The position numbers and the translations under genes were made by a program. Below are positions 18,101-26,123 of a stretch of 39,003 nucleotides of DNA, piece by piece (position 1 is the first letter of the stretch; every line of letters begins with the position of its first letter). Below the pieces are notes generated by a model. It did not search any database. It was not told the origin of the DNA and was given only the letters and a program-made list of their open reading frames with translations. The stretch covers positions 1-39,003 of the forward strand of contig JACNJR010000041.1 in the NCBI GenBank assembly GCA_014382495.1, read 5' to 3'. This stretch comes from Candidatus Cloacimonadota bacterium (GTDB lineage Bacteria > Cloacimonadota > Cloacimonadia > JGIOTU-2).

Positions 18101-20848
18101 TATAGAAACATTTCTTAGGACATTTCCTGATTGAGTTACAGTTGTGCCTGTGATATACGCTTCATAAGGAGTTAATTCAATATTTTGATTGGAAATTGTT
18201 TGACCTGGTCCAACTGTAATATCAAGTGTATCGCCTTCGTCGCAGATAAAACCATTTTTCTCAGCCCAAATTTTATATGTTGCAGAATAGAGATTTAATT
18301 CGTAATTTCCATCATTATCCGAATTTGTCCCTTGGATATAAGAGCCATTGCTGACTTTAAAACCGGTTATTTGAGCATTTGCAATGCTGTTTCCAGAAGA
18401 AAGAATTGTTCCAGAAATTACGCTTGCATTTGGATTCAAAACAAAATTTATACCTTGAATAGTTTGTCCTGCGCCAATAGAAATTGTCTGCGGTTCACTG
18501 CTTGTGTATCCACTTTTAGTTGCTGAGACAAGATATGTTTCGGGACTTACATCGATACTATAATTTCCTGAATTATCTGTAATATCCTGATTGTCGCCGG
18601 CAAAAACAGTTACATCGGAAAGTCCGCTCCCGCTTGATGTTACCGTTCCTTCTATATAGCTGTCGTCAGGAAGAAGTATGAAATTTATACCATTGACAGT
18701 TTCGCCGACAGAAAGATTTAATTGATGTGTATTTTGGGAAGTATAATTATCAAAAATTGCGGTTAATTCATAATTTCCACTTAAAAGATTTAATGTATAA
18801 TTTCCATATTCATTTGTATAAGTGCTAACCGGATTTCCTGCAGATGGAGTAGCTCTTATCTCAACATCTTCTAATACAATAACGCTATTATTTGCATTTC
18901 CATTGACGATATTCGCTTGAGGTGTAAGTATAATATCACTCAAAGTCATTGATGAAGGAGATGAGATTGTAATATCAACAATAGTAGGGTCTGGCGAATA
19001 ATATCCATTTTTCTGCGCATAGATAGACCATTCGCCAAGTTCCAATCCATTAAATTGATATAAACCACTTGAATTTGTAGATTTTGTTCGTGTGATATCA
19101 CCTTTTGTTGCAGTAACAGTTACACAAGAAAGAGGAACGCCAGAAGTATTCTTCACGGCACCTGTTACATCTTTATCGTTCAAAACTAACACCAAATCAT
19201 CAAGATTTGCATTCTCGCCTAAACCGATGTTATATTCTATTGAAGATTGAAGCGAATAACTTTCTTTATCCGCAGTGATTGTCCACATTCCGGGAATAAC
19301 AGCGATAGAATAATTTCCGTTTGAAGTCGTATTTGTTCTGATTTCCCCATCATCTTTTTCAGCCGTAATCTCACAATTTTCTATAAGATATCCATTTGTG
19401 TCTACAACTGAACCATAAAAGAAACAGGTAGAATATTCTAAAGTTATTGGCACATATACAGTATCACCTGGCACAATTAGGTTTGCAGTTTCAGAATTCG
19501 TTTCGTATCCTTCTTTGCTGGCGGTAAGAATGTATTCTCCAAGTGGAAGTGTTTTGTATTCATATCCTGACTGTCCAACCGATAATGGAATATTATCGCC
19601 AGAACCTTCAACAGGGTCAATGATAACATTTGCAAAACCAATTCCAATCAAATCTTCTTCAACTTCGTGATTGACAAATATCTTAAATGTTCCGACCGGA
19701 ATATGATATGTAAATTCAAATGTTTCGCTGCAAGCACTATTTCCATCTTCGTCGGAAGCAATTACTTTCCAAACATATCTCGCATCAACCAAAATTGAAC
19801 TCGCATTGAAATCGATTAAATTATTTGTTGTAACTTCATTCCAAACTGGATATTGAACTTCGCTTCCAGATTCAATTATTATTTCAGAAAGATAAATATG
19901 GTAAGTTGCTGCTTCTTCTACATCACTCCATTCGAATGTGATGTAATCGTCGCCATCGATAATTGTTGTGTCGCCTGGAGTTGTGTTTTCTGGACTAATG
20001 AGTTCTGGTGCTTCGATTGTAATTTCTGCTGCATAAGTAAATCCAAACGGGGTTGATGCAACATCTGAAGTCAAAAGCGGGTCATTGCCGTAATTATTCA
20101 TAACAATCCAATTATAGTCAATTTCATTAACAAGTGGCGGAGCATCGTATGAAAAATTTCCAGATGGATCGGGGGAGCCATAATCTGCGAAATTATTTGG
20201 AGTAATTACCGACCAAATTGGATTTAGTCCAGTTACAACTAAATTGCCTTCGTTATCGTGAGTAAGCGAAAAAGGGCTGTCTGACAAAATTAAAAAATAA
20301 TATGGCACACCTGGATTAGTATCCCAACTAAAAGTAGGCACTTGTTCTTCAATCACTGTTCCATTTGCTGGTGCATTCATACTTACTGCATCCGATGATT
20401 CAATAATTAGCTGAAATTCTGCTGAGGTCCACTCTTGCACCGCATTGTATATTACGCAATAATAAACTCCAACTCCAATTCCAATATCATCTGCACACGT
20501 TTCAATACTTGATCCATCGTTAATATTTACGCCAAAACCCGAAATTCCGCTTGGTATATAATTATCTATTTCAGTTCCACCTGGAGCAGTTGAATAATAC
20601 AAAATACCTAAACTATCTTCTGGAAGCCAGGAAATTCCAAATGTTTCATCTGCTTTGAAGAGATCCATCGGAATTTCTATCAACACAATTTCATTATCAC
20701 GATTTGAAGGGTTAAAAAGTAAATCCTGATTTATATTGCTTTCTGAAAATAGATTAAAATTTGCCGAAAGAAAATTGAAGTTTGCTATAAATATTCCAAA
20801 GCAAATCAAAATTACAAATTTTCTAATGTTCAATTTTTTCATTTTCAT
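12140..20848 (-). CDS. Giant surface protein with about 23 carboxypeptidase-regulatory-like repeats and a T9SS/FlgD-like tail
   Basis: 2,902 residues, the largest gene here. A signal peptide (1-29, ending NFLSA) is followed by about 350 residues with two FN3/Ig-like modules (APANGTVIEEQVPTFSWD; ISPENTTPGD). From about residue 384 to 2370 come about 23 modules of about 86 residues, each of the form ISGxVxD...PLxNVxVTA...TxxxGxYxxxxLxxGxYxxxxxKxGY, the carboxypeptidase regulatory-like (CarboxypepD_reg, CnaB-like) fold. A region of bacterial Ig-like character (2370-2800) and a FlgD-like C-terminal domain (LPNPFSPYD, KIYTLTGTLVRTI, LNWDGMTKNGKMARNGRYVI, ending TIILIK) close it; this tail is typical of T9SS export in FCB bacteria. 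It probably forms a long extracellular rod or adhesin. Its ATG overlaps the TAA of the upstream barrel gene by one base, so translation is coupled. Confidence 0.88.
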   Translation of the reverse strand: MKMKKLNIRKFVILICFGIFIANFNFLSANFNLFSESNINQDLLFNPSNRDNEIVLIEIPMDLFKADETFGISWLPEDSLGILYYSTAPGGTEIDNYIPSGISGFGVNINDGSSIETCADDIGIGVGVYYCVIYNAVQEWTSAEFQLIIESSDAVSMNAPANGTVIEEQVPTFSWDTNPGVPYYFLILSDSPFSLTHDNEGNLVVTGLNPIWSVITPNNFADYGSPDPSGNFSYDAPPLVNEIDYNWIVMNNYGNDPLLTSDVASTPFGFTYAAEITIEAPELISPENTTPGDTTIIDGDDYITFEWSDVEEAATYHIYLSEIIIESGSEVQYPVWNEVTTNNLIDFNASSILVDARYVWKVIASDEDGNSACSETFEFTYHIPVGTFKIFVNHEVEEDLIGIGFANVIIDPVEGSGDNIPLSVGQSGYEYKTLPLGEYILTASKEGYETNSETANLIVPGDTVYVPITLEYSTCFFYGSVVDTNGYLIENCEITAEKDDGEIRTNTTSNGNYSIAVIPGMWTITADKESYSLQSSIEYNIGLGENANLDDLVLVLNDKDVTGAVKNTSGVPLSCVTVTATKGDITRTKSTNSSGLYQFNGLELGEWSIYAQKNGYYSPDPTIVDITISSPSSMTLSDIILTPQANIVNGNANNSVIVLEDVEIRATPSAGNPVSTYTNEYGNYTLNLLSGNYELTAIFDNYTSQNTHQLNLSVGETVNGINFILLPDDSYIEGTVTSSGSGLSDVTVFAGDNQDITDNSGNYSIDVSPETYLVSATKSGYTSSEPQTISIGAGQTIQGINFVLNPNASVISGTILSSGNSIANAQITGFKVSNGSYIQGTNSDNDGNYELNLYSATYKIWAEKNGFICDEGDTLDITVGPGQTISNQNIELTPYEAYITGTTVTQSGNVLRNVSIDIEEVNNPENSYSTVSGVYGNFSLIVTPLVEYNIIGSKTGYSSDEATTEVPLELEQSFSTELTLSALSSSVNGYVKSYDYEGNLYPLGQVTIQAVQDTNTFQTTSASNGEFTLGISQGEYEITAYKNGYLQNTINLEINPGSTIDTTLFLEENFSTIQGTITDATIGNSIENAFISANLSSGGGGATYSNSSGFYILENILPGFYYTITITKENYEIEILTNIVIPAGATITKNAELTSLTSTLKVEVVNQNSNPLSNVTISAENDLTGVITSDVTNSDGFCQLTGLAGYVEYNISASKTNYVCDDTLITIEPNETLTLKFTMELTNASITGKVIDDESIGLGNVEVCAVSLDGFSGNTTTDPVGNFTLQNLNPNRDYVITLSLEDYTDVQPDTIPLYQASYDTTLIMIPNNKSITGVVVDQEGNTLENVDVTATSPTASSAGITNSDGQFSLQELAPYETYTVATDKYQQGWENTDTVFTIEDDPVNSMPNSLTMSLHTSEFVGTVTNDVTGDPVQGAMITIQAENGNTYSGTSQPDGTYSIKFLYEGNYDFTISKQSYETKIIDSVYVAHRSETTQNIDLTYTDSIDISGYLIDTDNRPIDSTSINLFNQEQLLSDTTDSGGLFIFENVNPYTTTTIGSNLPSDDYDNADTLISVETENITNINLVIDIHSAKISGIIEDTTSNPISNAEVVLAFGDEIQNFITSENGNYEFSYLYEENYELSATRPGYVAQSEMLDLEDFEILNYNFQLEPELGSISGIVKNSEETFLKNVIVTLCHNDEEFIDTTSAAGVFSISNLQELHNYSLTCSKLGYNDYSHPDSLTTDSTDVSITLDMIPNSVLGTVYDDGVEVGSSLITAKNLDGFSNETYSNEFGDFSITGLSGYYDIWAEVGDDLVSQFQGIGIENGQPICIDIELMQASHIIGEVYYNDNPKAGVIVYASNIMSGQVMSDVTDSNGKFDVPGITAGTYDISIILEGFTAEETFPQVEIDEGQTVELPRFNLSFLENSISGGVYENESKDGIANAKVKLFKNDEVIDSLVTTSNGSILFSNLEDGIYHVSVSHLGYEDIPDTIVSLSGGISDPSTVDFYLTQKLLTIFGLVKNTNSEPLQAAVVFAERNGNTYSDTTDAEGSYSIQVDSIGIYSIYAEKENYYISEISEIELTSDQNNCYLELILQPKPSKLTGEIWIINKSTDHPNTVHPTSATIILECPENDFEEEISLSQYEFDELSDGNYDLSINATYESINFNFQELDISVSIGDSVYRYNEFIYNPNAANVSGFIKMEDEALPSANIILKDSTNFPIDTTSTNQYGEYIFTDLEDGIYNLQIEAEYDNELFSHDILNISITDDTTIDYTFDYVLCSIEFTITEDGSTPIQNVSVKITSANFNTTIYTDSTGNCSTDSTLHTREYSILISKSTGSFGDYINPLSYTLTLDTLRCYSQEKQLPLQFDKSQIVSQSALDSIKISLHKGTYNDQVFLHYKDADNNEYEIEMTDENDTLLIFKIPPQLKSGDITFWFNSQSDTLGITFSNQSSPYIWTLTSEGMLSHDYSNITPNEALFAYNQETTFEANLWDDAGNCLNDSVDVSGSVFWSLSDSTIGEIEQIPDEKRLILFKAADNNGIGKIKAKVTLKEITIRLETEDIQVKDMHLANLLIDGPNEIQNNESCSFTVSAEGSSMYVDFFEFEPVDSIIGTLEKVQESILYNPDSNFVGQFDLEVWAFDPNDGTEVTAEKQITVYIKLDFPNSPDTLYSGEGCNLTLPEAMLSSGSAKLYLEKVQVSPMQETTVTSELMASVFDIRSTANFAKMPGIIFEFDEGIDLSGIFIAYWDVEKLEWVDASSNGNRKNYEYLQLDSIPCLGEYGVVAESKQLGIYDLKLLPNPFSPYDQIGKNMGLQIIFKISSKISRYPKITAKIYTLTGTLVRTIAENRPMLKGNYEAGEEFTLNWDGMTKNGKMARNGRYVIQIIAEDANHKEEIVKTIILIK
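13737..19700 (-). repeat. Array of about 23 protein-level repeats (period about 86 residues)
   Basis: Counted by eye from the conserved ISGxV start, the central GxY and the KxGY turn of each module. The modules are strongly diverged in sequence and no long identical DNA blocks were seen, so the expansion is old or kept apart by selection. One module (near 14300-14590, PSKLTGEIWIINKS) carries an extra loop. Confidence 0.75.
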
Positions 20849-22566
20849 TAAAACTCATAAGTCAATGTTGTTCTCAAAATTGGTGAAGGCAAAGCGATTA
20901 GATTTAAATCGATAAATGAATTTTTATAAACTCTGAAACCAAAACCAATTGCTAAAGAACCAAGCGGGATATTTTTCATTGGCTCAACTGTTTCGTCATT
21001 ATCATCTTTGAAACCTTCTAATATCTGGTCGGCAAGAATAAACTGTCCGCTTATTGCCAATCTTCCGTAGCCGACTGCAAACTTGAAATTGTGCTGCATC
21101 TTTAATCCAAGTGTGTAGCTCTTGTGGGTTGTATCTGCATAATCTATGAAATCGCCATTTTCACTCTTATTTCTGCCGTCTTCATATACATCACATTCAT
21201 AATGAAAAGAGAGTTCTCCTAAGGGTTTTTTATAAGATAAGATAAATTTCCAAGGACCATTTTTTGCTGCTGCGCTAAATTCAATTCCACCGGGATAAGA
21301 TAATTCCAGTATATTACTTTCGTAAACGGTTCTGTTTGTATATGTAAGTTCAGCAGGTTTTAGCAGTTCCATGTCAAAAAGTTCCTCGCCATCTAAATTT
21401 AATGCCCCAAGAGTATGTTGAACGATTCTTAAAGAGCCGTTAAGATTTGCTTTTTTCGGCAAATTATAAACAGCATCAAGATATAGCCAATTGTTGGGCT
21501 TATAACTACACGCAAGTTTTGCGCCAAACAGATTTTTATGAAAATCTATTTCAATCGAATCATTCAAAGTATTTCTATAACTAACATTGGGGTCATTAAA
21601 AGCAACATTAATATCGATATCGCCGCCAGTTTGACGAATCATACCGTTTATTTTTGCAGTTAGGTTTGAAACAATGTTACAATCCAAAAAATTCACTCCG
21701 ATTCCGACAGACAAATCGTCACTAATTTTTCTCCCGAATCCAATATCCACTTGGCTAAAATCAATATTAAGATTAGAAAAAAGTTCAATGCCAAGAGGAA
21801 CCAATGTTGTTTCAAGATTTCCATCACTATTTGTCGAAGTATCTTTTATAGTTACAGAAATTCCGTTTCCGATAAGTTCAAAATCAAGCATCAAAGGTTT
21901 ATGAAAAGCGATTCCCCAGCTTCCAAATTCTGTTTGTGAAAATGTATAAGCGAAACCATTCAATCCGCCTATCTGCCCGCCGAAAATATCTATTTCTGGA
22001 TATGTTGGCTCCAAATCTTCAGATTTCATATCTTCAATTCCGTTATCAACTTGCGTCTCTATCATATTGTTCAATTGCCAATAATAATCGCCAGCATTCA
22101 CGGAAAATGATGGGCTGTAATCCAGCGATAATTTTCTCACATTTATTGGAATTTCTATCCTACTAATTTCAAAATCTTTAAGAATTCCAATTAAATCTTT
22201 TCTGGAAGTTTTTTCCACAGGAAAAATCAACGGCACGCCGTCAATTTCCAATCTATCCACAGCTTTTTTTAGGTATTCTATCGATGCTTTTTCAATATCG
22301 ATTGTTGTATATTTCTCGATGAAAACAAGTCCCGCAGGATTGTTGCAAGCAAGGGATGGGTCGTTAATTATCGAAGAAATAGTATTGCCAAAGTTGCTGC
22401 TGTGCGCTCCAATTCCCATCAAGGCGCTGCTATAAAATTTAAAGTTAATTTTATGATTCCCACCTTCAAATGTCGTTATTTCATTATCTGCTAAAAGTGG
22501 AGAAATTAAAATAAATAAAATGACAAAATTACTTATTAAAAATTTCACAATTTTTTTCTTATTCAT
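20848..22566 (-). CDS. Outer-membrane beta-barrel protein of the surface locus
   Basis: 572 residues with a signal peptide (1-26, ending SPLLA). The start of the mature protein (LMGIGAHSSNFGNTISS, then PSLACNNPAGLVFIEKYTT) matches the glycine-rich plus NPAGL block of PorV/FadL-type barrels. A roughly 120-residue insert (KAVDRLEIDG to MKSEDLEP) interrupts the early strands, and many amphipathic beta strands follow. The last residues, TLTYEF, form a C-terminal beta-signal for BAM insertion. The gene starts 14 nt after the stop of the TPR/barrel gene and overlaps the giant gene by one base. The role is unknown; co-production with the giant protein suggests export, anchoring or assembly. Confidence 0.8.
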   Translation of the reverse strand: MNKKKIVKFLISNFVILFILISPLLADNEITTFEGGNHKINFKFYSSALMGIGAHSSNFGNTISSIINDPSLACNNPAGLVFIEKYTTIDIEKASIEYLKKAVDRLEIDGVPLIFPVEKTSRKDLIGILKDFEISRIEIPINVRKLSLDYSPSFSVNAGDYYWQLNNMIETQVDNGIEDMKSEDLEPTYPEIDIFGGQIGGLNGFAYTFSQTEFGSWGIAFHKPLMLDFELIGNGISVTIKDTSTNSDGNLETTLVPLGIELFSNLNIDFSQVDIGFGRKISDDLSVGIGVNFLDCNIVSNLTAKINGMIRQTGGDIDINVAFNDPNVSYRNTLNDSIEIDFHKNLFGAKLACSYKPNNWLYLDAVYNLPKKANLNGSLRIVQHTLGALNLDGEELFDMELLKPAELTYTNRTVYESNILELSYPGGIEFSAAAKNGPWKFILSYKKPLGELSFHYECDVYEDGRNKSENGDFIDYADTTHKSYTLGLKMQHNFKFAVGYGRLAISGQFILADQILEGFKDDNDETVEPMKNIPLGSLAIGFGFRVYKNSFIDLNLIALPSPILRTTLTYEF

Positions 22567-22580
22567 CGATTGATTTCGTG

Positions 22581-25500
22581 TTAAAATTTTATCATACTTT
22601 CGAGTGAAAATGCGATTCCTTTTGTGTTTCCAGGATTTGGTGAACCATAATTTCTGATATCAAAATTAAGTTCCAAATGTTCAAAATCTAAACCACTTCC
22701 AAACGAATAATAAGTTGCTTCGCCAAATCCAAATTCTGCGCGAAATGGCATCCAACTTAGCAAACGATAATCTGTCAAAAGTGAAATTTTAGCTTTTTTA
22801 GAAGTAAAAATACTATTCTCAAATCCTTGCTGATAATCAAGATAAAATGTTAGATTTTTCCATCGATATGTCCCTTCCAAGTGAAGTTCTAATGGGATTT
22901 TCTGCTCAATATTTCCAATCGAAAATGAAGTATCAGAATCGACAATTAATGAGTCGTCAAAATCAGCAAAAAAGATTGAATCGGCAGAAATATTGAAATG
23001 ATGTTCTTCACATTTTTCAGTCCAATTTATATTTCCAAATAAATTTTTCAGAGAGAATCCGACCGCAAATTTTCTATTAATTTGAGAAAAAATTCCGACA
23101 TCAGTTCGAAATCCTGTTCCAGCCGGAACGGAAATTTCTTTATTATCCGAATCGTATCCAGCACTTTTCAAAATCAATTCATTTTCGAAAGAGAATCCAG
23201 CATCTGATGAGCAGAAATTTGATTCAGATTGTTCAAGTTTTGCGTAAGCCAATCCAGTTAAATATCCAAAACTTATTCCTGCATAAACTGGTGGAAAATT
23301 TTTAAGAAAAGGGAGAAATTTTGATGCTGAAAGTTTTTCTCCATATCCAAATTTTGTTTCAACAAACGAAACAAATTCCATATTATTATTCGGAAATTTA
23401 TAAACTGTTTCCCACTCATTTCCATTTAGAAGCAAATCAAAAAATTCTTTGGAAATATTTACAGAACTTGCGATTATTATGTCGTTTGTCAAAGCAAAAT
23501 TTGATAATGAAAATGAACAAATTGGTGCCACTAAATTGATTTCAGAATCGATTCCAAAACCTTCATCAGGAATGTAATCCAGAAAATCCTGTTTATCATT
23601 TTCAGACAAATTTTTGCCCATCAAATCATTGTAATAATCGATTGAAAATGAGTTATTTGAAATATCAAAATTGGATTGAAACAAGTTCATCGAAAAAGAA
23701 TTTTCTTTCAATCCGAGATAAGCGGGATTCCATTTCAGTGATTGAAATCCAGATTTTTTTGAAAGATAAATCATCTTTTCCGCTTCTATCTTTTGCTCAA
23801 ATATTTTTTGAATCGCTTCGAGCGAATTTTGAAGAATTATAATTTCTGGATTATCATCTTTCAATTTTTGCTTGCGAATTTTTAGAGCTTTTTGGTAAAA
23901 TATTTTTGCTTGTGTATATTTTTTTTGACTAAAATATAGTTCGGCGAGATTGGCTTGAATCACAGCAACTTGCAGATGTCCATCGCCAAAAACTTTTTTT
24001 CTGATTTTCAATACTTCATTGAACAGAGATTCTGCTTTGGGAAAATTTTTCTGAATCAGATACAAAACTGCGAGATTATTTTTTGAAGTTGCAATTGTAG
24101 GATGTCCTGATTCAACATTTTTCTTTTTGATTTCCAAAGAGCGTTTATACATCAGCTCGGCTTCTTGATAATTTTTCTGTTCCCTATAGACAGCAGCAAG
24201 ATTGTTCAGTGTCGTCGCAACTTGCATATGAGTGGTTCCGAGCGTCTTTTCAAAAATATCCAAAGCTTGAAGATAAAATGATTCTGCTTCACCATATTCT
24301 TCTTTCGCAAAGTAGAGCAATCCAAGGCTATTCAAGGTTTGAGCGACATCTTGATGTATTTCGCCAAACACTTTTTTGCGAATTTTTAATGCCCGTTTGA
24401 GCAGCAAATCGGTATTTGAATATCTACCTTTGATTCTATACAATTCTGCAATATTATTCAGAGAAGTTGCGATATCAGGATGATTTGGATCTAAAATTTC
24501 TTCACGAATAGATAATGCTTTTTCGAATTTTTCTTCAGCCGCATCATAAAGATTTTGTGCAAAATAAATCAGCGCAAGATTGTTTAACGATTTTGCGACA
24601 TCTGGATGTTTAGCATCAAAAATTTTCTTTCGAATATTTATAGATTTTTTAGCCAAAATTTCTGCTTGCTCATAATTTTTCAAACGCCGATAAATCAGAG
24701 CCAAATTGTCTTGAGATTCTGCAATTTTTGGATGTTCAATATCGAAAATTTCTTTGCGTATTTTCAATGCCTGTTTTGCAAATTTTTTAGCTTCGGAATA
24801 TGCACCTTGTTCGAAATAAAGTAAGGCCAAATTGTCCAAATCTGTAGCGATATTTGGATGATTTTCACCAAAAATGTCTCTATCGTTTTTTAACACTTCT
24901 TTGAAGATTGGTTCCGCCTTTGAGTAAAGTCCGATTTTTCTGTAAATTAAAGCTAGTTCGTGTTTTATAGAAGTTACGATTGGATGCTTGGTGCCAAGAA
25001 CTTGCTGAATTGTTTCAATTGCATCTTTCAAAAGAGGTGCCGCTTTATCGTATTTTCCTTTAGTAATATATGATTTCGCAAGATTTTTCCGATAAATTGC
25101 AATCGTTGGATGATTTGGATTTAATATTTTTTGAATCGTTTGGAGAGATTCTTCGAATAGAGATTCCGCCTTTTCATACTCGCCTTGAGTATAATGAAGC
25201 ATTCCCAAATTATTTTGGGATTGTGCTACATCGGGATGATTTTTACCAAAAAATTCTTTTCGAATTTCGAGTGAGCATTCGTATAAAGATTTTGCCTTAT
25301 CGTATTGACCTTGCGTATAATAGAGCATTGCGAGATTATTCTGCGATTGCGCCACATCCGGATGATTCGAACCGAAAGATTGCTTTCTGATTTCCAAAGA
25401 TTGTTTGAAAAGTTTTTCTGCTTTTGAATATTCGCTTTGATAACGATATAATTCTCCAAGATTATTTAATGTGCTCGCCATTTGCAATGGATTTGTTTCA

Positions 25501-26063
25501 GATGATTCTTGGTAAATTTTCAACGCTCGCTTATACAACGGTTCGGCTTTAGAATATTCTCCTTGAATATGATAAACTAGTGCCAAACTATTCAAAGATT
25601 CAGCAATATTGGGACTATTTTCAGCAGAAATATTTTCACGAATTTCTAATGATTGTTTGGAAAATGATTCTGCTTTTTTGTAATTTCCTTGTGCGTAATA
25701 GAGCAGTGCTAAACTGTTTAGCGTTTGTGCTACATCAGAATGATTTGTTCCAAAAATGTTTTTACGAATCTCCAAAGAGCGCTTGTAAAGAATTTCTGCT
25801 TCGTCGTATTGACTTTGAATATGGTAAAGCAGAGCAAGATTATCTGCTGATTCCGCAACTTCGGGATGCGTTTTTCCGAAAGTATTTTCTGCGACTTTTA
25901 GAGCTTTTTCTGCAACAAGCACAGCTTCAGAATAATTGCCATTTTGATATAACTGAATTGAATTTTCAGTTAATGAAATCCACAATGAATCTTGAGAATA
26001 TACCAATCCAAATATCAAAGAAAATAGCAAGGCAAGCAAAATTTTTAGATTTTTATTTTTCAT
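22581..26063 (-). CDS. TPR array fused to an outer-membrane beta-barrel
   Basis: About 1,160 residues. A signal peptide (ending LVYS) is followed by 17 tandem 42-residue TPRs of the kinesin-light-chain type (residues about 26-747; e.g. LALLYHIQSQYDEAE, then LYKRSLEIRKNIFG, then HPDVAQSLNN). A short linker leads into about 390 residues of beta-barrel (SLKWNPAYLGLKENSFSMNL at the start, ESMIKF at the end, with a terminal Phe beta-signal). The WNPAYLG motif is the equivalent of the PorV NPAGL block. The TPR part must lie in the periplasm if the barrel is in the outer membrane, and could hold cargo or a partner there. The frame extends upstream to a TTG at 26078, but the ATG at 26063 has the better spacing from GAAAG. 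It is the second gene of the surface set. Confidence 0.85.
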   Translation of the reverse strand: MKNKNLKILLALLFSLIFGLVYSQDSLWISLTENSIQLYQNGNYSEAVLVAEKALKVAENTFGKTHPEVAESADNLALLYHIQSQYDEAEILYKRSLEIRKNIFGTNHSDVAQTLNSLALLYYAQGNYKKAESFSKQSLEIRENISAENSPNIAESLNSLALVYHIQGEYSKAEPLYKRALKIYQESSETNPLQMASTLNNLGELYRYQSEYSKAEKLFKQSLEIRKQSFGSNHPDVAQSQNNLAMLYYTQGQYDKAKSLYECSLEIRKEFFGKNHPDVAQSQNNLGMLHYTQGEYEKAESLFEESLQTIQKILNPNHPTIAIYRKNLAKSYITKGKYDKAAPLLKDAIETIQQVLGTKHPIVTSIKHELALIYRKIGLYSKAEPIFKEVLKNDRDIFGENHPNIATDLDNLALLYFEQGAYSEAKKFAKQALKIRKEIFDIEHPKIAESQDNLALIYRRLKNYEQAEILAKKSINIRKKIFDAKHPDVAKSLNNLALIYFAQNLYDAAEEKFEKALSIREEILDPNHPDIATSLNNIAELYRIKGRYSNTDLLLKRALKIRKKVFGEIHQDVAQTLNSLGLLYFAKEEYGEAESFYLQALDIFEKTLGTTHMQVATTLNNLAAVYREQKNYQEAELMYKRSLEIKKKNVESGHPTIATSKNNLAVLYLIQKNFPKAESLFNEVLKIRKKVFGDGHLQVAVIQANLAELYFSQKKYTQAKIFYQKALKIRKQKLKDDNPEIIILQNSLEAIQKIFEQKIEAEKMIYLSKKSGFQSLKWNPAYLGLKENSFSMNLFQSNFDISNNSFSIDYYNDLMGKNLSENDKQDFLDYIPDEGFGIDSEINLVAPICSFSLSNFALTNDIIIASSVNISKEFFDLLLNGNEWETVYKFPNNNMEFVSFVETKFGYGEKLSASKFLPFLKNFPPVYAGISFGYLTGLAYAKLEQSESNFCSSDAGFSFENELILKSAGYDSDNKEISVPAGTGFRTDVGIFSQINRKFAVGFSLKNLFGNINWTEKCEEHHFNISADSIFFADFDDSLIVDSDTSFSIGNIEQKIPLELHLEGTYRWKNLTFYLDYQQGFENSIFTSKKAKISLLTDYRLLSWMPFRAEFGFGEATYYSFGSGLDFEHLELNFDIRNYGSPNPGNTKGIAFSLESMIKF
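23822..25988 (-). repeat. 17 tandem TPR units (126-bp period)
   Basis: Each unit is 42 codons, beginning LAxLYxxQxxYxxAExLYKxSLxIRKxxFGxxHPDVAxSLNN. The DNA is similar between units (for example the blocks encoding HPDVAQSQNN near 25230 and 25350), but diverged elsewhere. Confidence 0.9.
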
Positions 26064-26123
26064 TTTCAATTCTTTCAAATTATGCTGAAGACAGCGACCT
26101 CGGAAAATTTACTCTTCCCATAA

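Noticed and set aside
23822-25988. 126-bp periodicity as a CRISPR or satellite array
   Set aside because: The repeats are in frame, diverged, and encode canonical TPR units; there are no spacers.
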